Part shown: positions 6,870 through 13,476 of the stretch, piece after piece
How the letters are laid out: each line of letters opens with the position of its first letter
Numbering within the stretch: position 1 is the first letter of the stretch
Source of the DNA: Oscillospiraceae bacterium
Lineage (GTDB): Bacteria; Bacillota; Clostridia; Oscillospirales; Oscillospiraceae
Length of the DNA: 23,237 nt
NCBI GenBank assembly: GCA_016296635.1
Contig: JAEDIZ010000026.1
Coordinates: forward strand, 1-23,237
Direction of reading: 5' to 3'
Made by a program: the position numbers and the translations under genes
The notes under the pieces: model-generated
What the model saw: the letters and a program-made list of their open reading frames with translations, nothing else
The model's database searches: none
Told to the model about the DNA's origin: nothing

Positions 6870-7403
6870 TCACGGGCAATCGCAGCCATCGCCTGCAGCA
6901 AGACAGTAAAATTTTGTGAGATAGCTCCAAAAGACCTGATTGATGCTGCCGGTCTGCTCCAACCCTGACTTTTTCTGCAGCCATAAAACGGCGGCTTCGG
7001 TGGCTTCGTCAAGCCTGCCGTTTACGCTGACCTCCGGCAAGTCGTGATAGAGCCGGTGCAGCGCCAGCAGCATGGCCTGTATGATATACAGATGGATATT
7101 CTGCGCACCCGGCTCAATGATCTGCAGCGGCTGCCAGAGAATATGCATAGGCTCCGGCGGCAATACAAGAGGAGCCTGCTTTGTATAGCAGTCTGCGATC
7201 ATATTCCAGGTCTGGTTATCGGTTTGCCCCGTGACGGGCAGCCGGTGCGCGGACTGGAAAGCGGACACGGCTTTGACGGTATCCTCACCGTAGATGCCGT
7301 CCGGCACAACTGCAGGCGGTTTTCCTTCGGATTTTGCGATGGTGCGCAGCATGACCTGCAGGCTGCGAATGGGCTTGCCGATATAAAGCTCCTGTTCTCT
7401 CAT
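6870..7403 (-). CDS. Peptidoglycan-binding protein with two PGB repeats
   Basis: A 177-aa protein with two PG_binding_1-like modules. The first (about residues 10-75) contains VPDGIYGEDTVKAVSAFQ and LPVTGQTDNQTWNMI. The second (about 105-165) contains VNGRLDEATEAAVLWLQ and LEQTGSINQVFWSYL. No catalytic domain, signal peptide or membrane segment is seen. The open frame extends further upstream, but ATG 7401-7403 is chosen because GGAGG lies 8 bases before it and it overlaps the stop of the previous gene by 4 bp (ATGA). The tail ends GDGCDCP. It is the third gene of the operon with a SpoIID-domain protein that has three more repeats of the same kind, so it probably acts on or in the forespore/spore wall (inference). 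Confidence 0.85.
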   Translation of the reverse strand: MREQELYIGKPIRSLQVMLRTIAKSEGKPPAVVPDGIYGEDTVKAVSAFQSAHRLPVTGQTDNQTWNMIADCYTKQAPLVLPPEPMHILWQPLQIIEPGAQNIHLYIIQAMLLALHRLYHDLPEVSVNGRLDEATEAAVLWLQKKSGLEQTGSINQVFWSYLTKFYCLAAGDGCDCP

Positions 7404-8794
7404 AGCGGTACCTCCGGATCTTGCATTCCGTTTGTGAGTCTTCCACCTGAAAACTGCAGGAAGTTTGTTGTCTGCGCATAGCGCAGACACTGGACGCAGC
7501 CGCAAAGCGCTTTCTTCGTTTCGGCGGTTGCCTTGCCGGTGACCGGAAGACCGTGATTCTTCTGAAAGTTTGCCAGTGCGCGTTTTGTCGGTGCATCCAT
7601 GTGGCCGCTGACGGGGAGCACATCGGGACTGTCGGAAACGGCACGAAGCTGCTGCTGCAGGGAGACGGCGGTGACGGCAGGAGCTGACTGCGCCTGGATG
7701 GGAAACAGATTCCGGTCACCAAAAACGGTGGATTCGATCCCGGCGTACTGCGAGTAGATGGCTTCCCAGGTGGCACGGTCAACAATGCCCGTCTCCGGCA
7801 GACCGGCATATCGCTGAAAAGAGGATACGGTGTTTTCGGTAGCTGCATCGTAGGTGCCCGTGATGGGAACCTCCTGCACCTCCGGGATGAAGTCCGCCAG
7901 CACGGAGAGCATATACTGCAGATGTGTGACCTTTGCGCTGATCTCGCCCGGAAGGATCATATCCGGATATTCCCAGGAATAGCCGAGATAGGTCTGACCT
8001 TCGGAGCGAAGCTCTGCCAGCCGCAATACTGCCACATACAGCTGCGTCATCCGGTACCAGGTTGCTTTGCCCACGATGCCGTCGGCCTCTAAAGAAAAAA
8101 TGGACTGGAAGGCGCGGACACTGGCTTCTGTAGCCTCATCGAAAATGCCTGTTGTGGGTACTTTCGGGATGGCGGGATAGTTTTGAGAGATACGGTTGAG
8201 AATGGTCTGAATCGTGAGAACATAGACGCCGATATCGCCCCGGCGAATGGGCGGTTCCGGATAATTCATCGAAATGCCCTGCACAGGCGCGTCGTCTACG
8301 ATCTCAATGTCATCTCCGTAATAGGTGCGCAGAATGGCCTCGGCGTCAAGACCCTGCTGTGCCAGCTCCTGCGAGCCCCATTGGCTCATGCCTTCGCAGG
8401 TCGTTGTGACACCGTTGCAGAATTTTGCTGCCAACGGCTCGACAAAGCCGACCCGGCGCAGATACTCCACAAAATTTTCATCCACAAGCCGGGAGATGTT
8501 CTCATAGATGTTTCGCCCGCTGACAAACTGCTGATCATAGGCCGTGGTGGAAGTGATATCAAAGTCGTACCCGCGGCTGCGGTAGTAATCCGTATAGATG
8601 CGGTTCAGAACATAGGACGAGATCGCAAGCAGATTTGCCTCCAGCGCGGCTGGCTCCCATGTGGGGTAGACCTCGCTGGAGAGCACATTTTTCAGATAAT
8701 CATTGAACGGAAGCGTGACATTTTCGGCGTCGGAATTCGGTACGCCGAGATGGACGGTGATGGTTTCGGGTATGTAGGGAATCAGAACGGGCAA
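7400..8794 (-). CDS. SpoIID-domain protein with three peptidoglycan-binding repeats
   Basis: A 464-aa protein. The N-terminal about 165 residues match the SpoIID/LytB domain (LPFNDYLKNVLSSEVYPTW, EANLLAISSYVLNRI, a long FCNGVTTTCEGMSQWGSQELA block). In SpoIID this domain is a lytic transglycosylase acting on glycan strands during engulfment. Three PG_binding_1 repeats follow at about 185-255, 285-355 and 378-437, each with the G.fDeaTe..v..FQ pattern and a G..g..TW or similar ending. No signal peptide is evident, unlike typical SpoIID. The start is TTG, with GAGGAGG seven bases upstream. It lies 12 bp behind the first operon gene and overlaps the third by 4 bp. A role in spore wall processing or assembly is likely, given the sigma-E-like promoter; catalytic activity is unproven. 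Confidence 0.85.
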   Translation of the reverse strand: MPVLIPYIPETITVHLGVPNSDAENVTLPFNDYLKNVLSSEVYPTWEPAALEANLLAISSYVLNRIYTDYYRSRGYDFDITSTTAYDQQFVSGRNIYENISRLVDENFVEYLRRVGFVEPLAAKFCNGVTTTCEGMSQWGSQELAQQGLDAEAILRTYYGDDIEIVDDAPVQGISMNYPEPPIRRGDIGVYVLTIQTILNRISQNYPAIPKVPTTGIFDEATEASVRAFQSIFSLEADGIVGKATWYRMTQLYVAVLRLAELRSEGQTYLGYSWEYPDMILPGEISAKVTHLQYMLSVLADFIPEVQEVPITGTYDAATENTVSSFQRYAGLPETGIVDRATWEAIYSQYAGIESTVFGDRNLFPIQAQSAPAVTAVSLQQQLRAVSDSPDVLPVSGHMDAPTKRALANFQKNHGLPVTGKATAETKKALCGCVQCLRYAQTTNFLQFSGGRLTNGMQDPEVPL

Positions 8795-8806
8795 AGAGCC
8801 ACCTCC

Positions 8807-9199
8807 TCAAAGCGGATGTGCAGGGATAATGAAAATCTCCGTGCGGGTGTAGCTGTCGGGCAGATCCGGCGTGGGAATCAGAAGAAAACGCTGGATGGTC
8901 TGCCGGTCGGCAAAAACCTGTGCGTTTTCTACGCGTACCCGGTCGAAATCCGGCGCTTCTACCTCCACATCGACTGTGGAGTACGGTATGGCGTCGGGGC
9001 TGAATTGCTGACTTTCGGAAAACTCAGGCGTTTCAATGACCACCGGCTCCGTCAGTCCGTCGAAGTTTGTCATGCGCAGGGCGATCAGGACTTTTTCACC
9101 TGCGGCATTCTGCTTTGTAAAACTGACCATGGCGCCAGGCAGAGGCACAATGGCTTCGGAGGTGAACACACGGGCGATGATGGTGCCGTATGCAGACAT
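8807..9199 (-). CDS. Small beta-rich protein of spore-type operon, unknown
   Basis: A 130-aa protein I do not recognise by name. The N-terminus (GTIIARVFTSEAIVPLPGAMVSFTKQ) followed by alternating hydrophobic strands (KVLIALRMTNFDGLTEPVVIETP, STVDVEVEAPDFDRVRVENAQVF) resembles a transthyretin/carboxypeptidase-regulatory-like beta-sandwich, a fold common in surface and adhesive proteins; this is inference from pattern only. No signal peptide is seen. The open frame continues far upstream, but ATG 9197-9199 has AGGAGG at 7-nt spacing and lies about 25 bp after the presumed transcription start. It is the first gene of a three-gene unit with two peptidoglycan-binding proteins, so a structural partner in the spore envelope is possible. 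Confidence 0.75.
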   Translation of the reverse strand: MSAYGTIIARVFTSEAIVPLPGAMVSFTKQNAAGEKVLIALRMTNFDGLTEPVVIETPEFSESQQFSPDAIPYSTVDVEVEAPDFDRVRVENAQVFADRQTIQRFLLIPTPDLPDSYTRTEIFIIPAHPL

Positions 9200-9231
9200 G
9201 ATGATTCCTCCTGATAAAAGGTTCTGCAAAC

Positions 9232-9257
9232 AGAATATGCAGGAAACAGAACAATAT
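9232..9257 (-). promoter_or_regulatory. Sigma-E-like sporulation promoter
   Basis: On the minus strand: TCATATT (-35, core ATATT at 9253-9257), 13-bp spacer, CATATTCT (-10, 9232-9239). This fits the B. subtilis sigma-E pattern (ATATT near -35, CATAnnnT at -10), with a spacer about one base short. It is correctly placed 33 bp before the first gene of the SpoIID/peptidoglycan-binding operon, and no good sigma-A promoter is seen there. Confidence 0.5.
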
Positions 9258-9331
9258 GAAAACAGTTTTGCGTTCGACATAGGCTGACTACGTGAAAATA
9301 CCAAAATAATTGAACGGTTTTTGCAAAAAAC

Positions 9332-9360
9332 GCTTGATTTCCAATGAAAACTGTGATAAT
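9332..9360 (+). promoter_or_regulatory. Promoter of rplS
   Basis: A GATAAT -10 (9355-9360) is preceded by an extended TG (9352-9353). The -35 is imperfect (CTTGAT at 9333-9338, 16-bp spacer). It would start the RNA near 9367, just upstream of the structured leader. Confidence 0.5.
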
Positions 9361-9377
9361 CTTTACAAGTCTGTGAA

Positions 9378-9442
9378 AAGGATGGTCCTCTGTCGCAGCC
9401 GGCACAATGATGCAGCGGCATTTCTTGCGGCATGAACACCTT
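9378..9442 (+). ncRNA. Ribosomal protein L19 leader (autoregulatory 5' UTR)
   Basis: A nested structure lies between the promoter and rplS. The closing pairs are AAGG (9378-9381) with CCTT (9439-9442). A 6-bp stem GTCGCA (9392-9397) pairs with TGCGGC (9426-9431). Inside it, GCCG/CGGC plus GCA/TGC forms a hairpin at 9398-9419. The 3' side GGCATGAACACCTT just before the rplS ribosome binding site resembles the Firmicutes L19 leader, which binds L19 to repress its own synthesis. The family assignment is from memory and position. Confidence 0.6.
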
Positions 9443-9463
9443 AATTTGAAGGAGGACAAAATT

Positions 9464-9805
9464 ATGGATCTGATGAAGGCTCTGACAAGCCAGTACATGA
9501 AGCAGGAACTGCCCGAGGTTAACATCGGCGATACCGTCCGCGTTCATGTAAAAATCAAGGAAGGCGCCCGCGAAAGAATTCAGGTTTTCGAAGGCACCGT
9601 TATCGCCAAGAAGCACGGCGGTATTGAAGAAAGCATCACCGTTCGCCGCGTATCCTACGGCGTCGGCTGCGAGAAGGTTTTCCCGCTGCATGCTCCCAAC
9701 GTTGTTGACGTCGAGTGCGTCCGCCACGGTAAAGTCCGCAGAGCTAAGCTGTACTATCTGCGCGATCGCATGGGCAAGGCTGCAAAGATCAAGGAAAAAG
9801 TCTGA
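9464..9805 (+). CDS. rplS: 50S ribosomal protein L19
   Basis: A 113-aa bacterial L19, located at the 30S-50S interface. The characteristic sequences are present: DTVRVHVKIKEGARERIQVFEGTVIAKK, ESITVRRVSYGVGCEKVFPLHAP and the basic C-terminus RRAKLYYLRDRMGKAAKIKEK. The frame is open further upstream, but ATG 9464 with GGAGG eight bases before it and the standard protein start (MDLMKALTSQYM) decide the start. It is followed 10 bp later by a terminator, so it can be transcribed alone. Downstream lie lepB and rbgA, a usual Firmicutes neighbourhood. Codon use is strongly biased (GTT, AAG, CGC), as expected for high expression. Confidence 0.98.
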   Translation: MDLMKALTSQYMKQELPEVNIGDTVRVHVKIKEGARERIQVFEGTVIAKKHGGIEESITVRRVSYGVGCEKVFPLHAPNVVDVECVRHGKVRRAKLYYLRDRMGKAAKIKEKV

Positions 9806-9815
9806 TTGCAATCCG

Positions 9816-9848
9816 GAAAAAGAGAAGCCTTTCGGCTTCTCTTTTTTT
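9816..9848 (+). terminator. rho-independent terminator of rplS
   Basis: AGAGAAGCC (9821-9829) pairs with GGCTTCTCT (9834-9842) around loop TTTC, extended by A-T pairs, with a run of seven T to 9848. Confidence 0.92.
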
Positions 9849-9946
9849 ATGTCCGCAGGATCGGAATCCACAGCCGGACGGATCGGCCGAGGATAAAACA
9901 GATATTAAAATGATGATTCCCTCTTTTTTTATGGAGGAAAATCGTG

Positions 9947-9952
9947 TATAAT
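9947..9952 (+). promoter_or_regulatory. Putative -10 of the lepB operon promoter
   Basis: A perfect TATAAT lies 49 bp before the lepB ATG and downstream of the rplS terminator. The region 17 bp upstream is only a T run (9923-9930), so the -35 is poor. A promoter is expected here because of the preceding terminator. Confidence 0.5.
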
Positions 9953-10001
9953 ATTTCTAACTTTACGCACTTTGTGCTTTTTCGGAGATGAGGAACGCTT
10001 T

Positions 10002-10688
10002 ATGGAACAGGAAGAAAACAGAATTCCGGAACAACAGAGCGGAGAAGCGGTGCCGCAGGAGCAGGTATCAGGTGAAGCTGCTGCAAAGGAGAAAAAGCAG
10101 CAGGGCTGGGATACCTATGAGATGCTGCATGATCTTGTGTATATGCTGGCAGTCATTACGCTCATTTTTGTGTTCTTTTTCCGGCTGGTCGGCGTGTCCG
10201 GCAGTTCCATGTACCCGACCTTCTATGACAGAGATTACCTTGTACTGGAAAGTAATTTCCTCTACCGGACGCCCGAATACGGCGATGTGGTGGTTTTGAA
10301 CGAGCCTTCATGGAATTTTGAAGGCCCGATCGTCAAGCGAATCATTGCAACAGAAGGGCAGACCGTCGATATTGATTTTGAAAACGGTATCGTTTATGTA
10401 GACGGGCAGCCGCTGGATGAGCCCTATATTTTTGAACCGACCCACAACAGTAATGCCCAGTACGGCCTTTCGCTGGAATATCCGGTGACGGTGCCGGAAA
10501 ACTGTGTGTTCTTTATGGGTGACAACCGCAATCATTCCTCGGACAGCCGCATTTCCTATGTGGGCTGTGCGGACAGAAGCTGCATTTTGGGCAGAGTCCT
10601 GCTGCGGATCATTCCGGGAAAGCAGACCAATGAGTTTGGCGAGCTCACAGGCGGACGGGATTTCAGTAGAATCGGAACGGTGAAATAA
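10002..10688 (+). CDS. lepB: Signal peptidase I
   Basis: A type I signal peptidase of 228 aa, which cleaves signal peptides of exported proteins at the outer face of the membrane. It has a 40-residue Glu/Gln-rich cytoplasmic N-terminus and one transmembrane segment (about 46-64, VYMLAVITLIFVFFFRLV). The catalytic Ser69 is in SGSSMYPTF and the general base Lys112 in IVKRIIATEGQ. The conserved GDNRNHSSDSR box completes the S26 family signature. ATG 10002 has TGAGG at 8-nt spacing; an in-frame TTG at 9972 has no such site. The stop overlaps the rbgA start by one base (TAATG). Confidence 0.95.
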   Translation: MEQEENRIPEQQSGEAVPQEQVSGEAAAKEKKQQGWDTYEMLHDLVYMLAVITLIFVFFFRLVGVSGSSMYPTFYDRDYLVLESNFLYRTPEYGDVVVLNEPSWNFEGPIVKRIIATEGQTVDIDFENGIVYVDGQPLDEPYIFEPTHNSNAQYGLSLEYPVTVPENCVFFMGDNRNHSSDSRISYVGCADRSCILGRVLLRIIPGKQTNEFGELTGGRDFSRIGTVK

Positions 10689-11569
10689 TGAGCGAAAACA
10701 ACGAACTGAATATTCAATGGTATCCCGGGCATATGACAAAGACCCGGCGCAAGATGGAAGATGATCTCAAATTGGTGGACGCTGTCTGCGAGATCCTGGA
10801 TGCCCGCATCCCTATCGCCAGCCGGAACCCGGACATCGATGCCATCTGCGGCAAAAAGCCGCGTATGATCATTCTCAACCGCATTGATATGGCAGACCCT
10901 GCCATGGTCAAACGCTGGGCGGAGTATTTCAAGGCAAAGGGCTGGGCCGTCATTCAGACGGACTGCAAGAGCAGAAAGGGCATCAACACCTTTGTCCCGG
11001 CAATCCGCTCGCTTCTTTCCGAGAAGCTGGCGCGGTATGCGGAAAAAGGGCAGGCGGGAAGACCGCTCAAGGCCATGGTCGTCGGCATTCCCAATGTGGG
11101 AAAGTCCACCTTTATCAATCAGATTTCCGGACGCAAGGGCGCCAAGGCGGAAAACCGTCCCGGCGTTACCCGCGGCGTGCAATGGGTATCGGCAGGCGAG
11201 GGCTTGCTGCTTTTGGACACGCCGGGTATTCTCTGGCCGAAGTTTGACGATCCGCAGGTCGGCATGCGCCTTGCGTACACCGGTGCGGTCAAGGATGATG
11301 TCATCGACACGGAAACGCTGGCCTGCAGCCTGATGCAGATGCTGGCGGAGCAGTATCCGCAGGCGGTGACGGAGCGGTATAAGATCGATGTTCCGGATCA
11401 GCCGGACGGCTGGGAGCTTTTGCAGGCGGCTGGCAGAAAACGCGGCTTTTTGATTTCCGGCGGCGAGGTCAATACCGAGCGCATGGCGAAGGTGCTGCTG
11501 GAGGAATACCGCAGCTGCAAGCTGGGCAGATTCACGCTGGAAACGCCGGAAATGATGGAGGAAGCATGA
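10688..11569 (+). CDS. rbgA: Ribosome biogenesis GTPase RbgA (YlqF)
   Basis: A circularly permuted GTPase of 293 aa needed for late 50S subunit assembly. The motifs come in permuted order: N-terminal IQWYPGHMTKTRR, G4 as NRID (64-67, in place of the usual NKxD), then the P-loop GIPNVGKS (133-140) and G3 DTPG (177-180). The C-terminal about 100 residues form the helical RNA-binding ANTAR-like domain. It starts within the lepB stop (1-base overlap) and its own stop overlaps the rnhB ATG by 4 bp. Being downstream of rplS suits its role, since L19 region assembly is part of 50S maturation. Confidence 0.95.
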   Translation: MSENNELNIQWYPGHMTKTRRKMEDDLKLVDAVCEILDARIPIASRNPDIDAICGKKPRMIILNRIDMADPAMVKRWAEYFKAKGWAVIQTDCKSRKGINTFVPAIRSLLSEKLARYAEKGQAGRPLKAMVVGIPNVGKSTFINQISGRKGAKAENRPGVTRGVQWVSAGEGLLLLDTPGILWPKFDDPQVGMRLAYTGAVKDDVIDTETLACSLMQMLAEQYPQAVTERYKIDVPDQPDGWELLQAAGRKRGFLISGGEVNTERMAKVLLEEYRSCKLGRFTLETPEMMEEA

Positions 11570-12189
11570 AAAAGACGGAAGAAAAGCCGGAACTTTGGAA
11601 ATATGAACACGAGGCCTTTGCAGAAGGTTTTGAAGTAGTCTGCGGCGTGGATGAAGCAGGCCGCGGCCCGCTGGCAGGCCCCGTCTGTGCGGCGGCGGTG
11701 ATTCTGCCGCCGGACTGCGAGATCGAGGGACTGAACGATTCCAAGAAGCTGACAGACAAAAAGCGCAGAGAACTTTACGATGTGATCACGGAAAAGGCGG
11801 TCAGCTACGGCATCGCCTTTGCCTCCCATGAGGAAATTGACGAGATCAATATTCTGCAGGCGACCTATCTTGCCATGGAGCGCGCCATGGGGCAGCTTGA
11901 AAGAAAGCCGGATCTTGCCCTCATTGACGGCAACCGGGCGAAGGATTTCGGCCTGCCTGTGCGGACGATTGTCAAGGGCGATAGCCGTTCTGCCTCGATT
12001 GCGGCAGCGTCGATCCTCGCCAAGGTGACAAGAGACCGCTACATGGAGCAGATGGATGAGCAGTATCCGCAGTACGGCTTTGCGGTACATAAGGGCTACG
12101 GTACCAAGCGGCATTATGCGGCGATCAAAGAAGCGGGCATCAGCCCGATCCACCGCCGGACATTTCTGAAAAACTTAGATGAGAAGTAA
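11566..12189 (+). CDS. rnhB: Ribonuclease HII
   Basis: A 207-aa RNase HII that cleaves RNA in RNA-DNA hybrids, including single misincorporated ribonucleotides. The acidic active site is complete: D29-E30 in CGVDEAGRGPLAGPV, D121 in LIDGN and D157 in KVTRDRYM. The glycine-rich GRGP loop, NDSKKLT and GDSRSASIAAASILAK are also present. It overlaps rbgA by 4 bp (ATGA) and the next gene by 11 bp, so translation is coupled on both sides. Confidence 0.96.
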   Translation: MKKTEEKPELWKYEHEAFAEGFEVVCGVDEAGRGPLAGPVCAAAVILPPDCEIEGLNDSKKLTDKKRRELYDVITEKAVSYGIAFASHEEIDEINILQATYLAMERAMGQLERKPDLALIDGNRAKDFGLPVRTIVKGDSRSASIAAASILAKVTRDRYMEQMDEQYPQYGFAVHKGYGTKRHYAAIKEAGISPIHRRTFLKNLDEK

Positions 12190-12544
12190 AGATCTGACGG
12201 GGCCATGGGGCGAAGCGCTGGCGGCAGAGTATCTGCGCAAGAAAGGCGAAACGGTGGTTGCCTGCAATTACCGAACGCGCTTCGGTGAGATCGACATCAT
12301 TTCTCAAAACAAACACTTTGTGATTTTTACGGAAGTCAAGCTTCGTAAGTCAGATGCTTTTGCAGAGGCAAGGGAGTTTGTGGACAGGCACAAGCAGGAC
12401 AGACTTCGAACAACGGCGGAACTGTGGCTTTCAGAGCATGAAACGCCGCTGCAGCCGCGTTTTGATGTGATTGAAATCTATGCACCGGAGGGGATTCAAA
12501 CGGAGAATCCCGTGATCCGGAGAATTGAGGATGCGTTCGAATGA
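12179..12544 (+). CDS. yraN: UPF0102 (YraN) family nuclease-like protein
   Basis: A 121-aa protein of the YraN family, predicted Holliday-junction-resolvase/restriction-endonuclease-like fold; the cellular role is not established. The family motifs are visible: GEALAAEYLRKKGETVVACNYR, GEIDII and FTEVKLRK, the last two giving the D...ExK nuclease core. The start lies inside the end of rnhB (11-bp overlap) and the stop overlaps the next ATG by 4 bp. The rnhB-yraN pairing is a common conserved arrangement. Confidence 0.92.
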   Translation: MRSKDLTGPWGEALAAEYLRKKGETVVACNYRTRFGEIDIISQNKHFVIFTEVKLRKSDAFAEAREFVDRHKQDRLRTTAELWLSEHETPLQPRFDVIEIYAPEGIQTENPVIRRIEDAFE

Positions 12545-13476
12545 AAAATTACGCAGTGATAGATGGCCATTGTGACACGGCTGTTGAACTGTACCGAAAA
12601 AAAGAAGGTCTGCTGGACAACAACAGATTCATATCCCTTCGCCGCGCGGAAAAGCTGCCCGGCTTCATTCAGTTCTTTGCGTTCTGCGTTGTATGGATGA
12701 AGGAGGAGCCGGATAAGCAGGCGGTCTTTGATCGGGCGCGCAGAAATCTCTGCGCCGAGATTGAGCGAAACGCAGACCGGATCCGCCTTTGCAGAAATGC
12801 GGCAGATGCAAAATCGGTGCTGCAGAACGGAAGCTGCGGTGCATTCCTTTCCATTGAGGGCGCGGAAGCGATCGGCTGCGATCCCGGCAGACTCGAGAAG
12901 GCTTATGAGGACGGCGTTCGCATGATTGCTTTGACCTGGAATGAGGCAAATGCCCTTTCCGGCTCCTGCATGACCGGCGAAGGATTGAGCGCGCAGGGCA
13001 GAGAATTTGCAAGAAGAGCGCAGAAGCTCGGCATCGTGCTGGATGTCAGTCATCTTTCCGAGCGGGGATTCTGGGATCTGTGCGACATCGCGGAAAAACC
13101 TTTTGTTGCCAGCCATTCCAATTCTGCCGCCGTCTGCCCGAATGTCCGGAATCTGACGGATGAACAGTTCAAGGCAATCTGTGACCTGGGCGGCACCACG
13201 GGACTGAACCTTTACGGCGAGTTCCTCACGGAAAACACCGCAACTTATGAGGATGTTTACAGACATCTGGATCATCTGCTTTCAATTTCCGGCGGCGGTC
13301 ATGTGGCGCTGGGCGGCGATCTGGATGGCTGCTCGATATTGCCGACTGGCTTTACGGGCGTAGATAATTACAACGATACGGCGTGGTATCTGCAGGGTAA
13401 AGGCCTTGATGGTGATACAATGAGCGCGCTTTACAACGGATCTCTGATGGAGGTATTGGAAACATGTATTATGTAA
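12541..13476 (+). CDS. Membrane dipeptidase (peptidase family M19)
   Basis: A 311-aa renal-dipeptidase-type metallopeptidase, expected to hydrolyse dipeptides (often with D-residues or dehydro-residues) using two zinc ions. The ligands are visible: H10 and D12 in DGHCDTAVE, E106 in LSIEGAEAIG, H171 in LDVSHLSERGFW, H192 in VASHSNS and the late GGDLDG. It has no signal peptide, so it is cytoplasmic, and it is shorter than the mammalian enzyme as usual for bacterial members. It overlaps yraN by 4 bp and its end overlaps thrC by 13 bp. A link to recycling of wall or dietary peptides is inference. Confidence 0.92.
   Translation: MKNYAVIDGHCDTAVELYRKKEGLLDNNRFISLRRAEKLPGFIQFFAFCVVWMKEEPDKQAVFDRARRNLCAEIERNADRIRLCRNAADAKSVLQNGSCGAFLSIEGAEAIGCDPGRLEKAYEDGVRMIALTWNEANALSGSCMTGEGLSAQGREFARRAQKLGIVLDVSHLSERGFWDLCDIAEKPFVASHSNSAAVCPNVRNLTDEQFKAICDLGGTTGLNLYGEFLTENTATYEDVYRHLDHLLSISGGGHVALGGDLDGCSILPTGFTGVDNYNDTAWYLQGKGLDGDTMSALYNGSLMEVLETCIM

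Noticed and set aside
9200..9871. Upstream extension of the first spore-operon gene to 354 codons
   Set aside because: The extension runs antisense through rplS and its leader, while a strong AGGAGG and ATG at 9197-9199 define a compact 130-aa protein.
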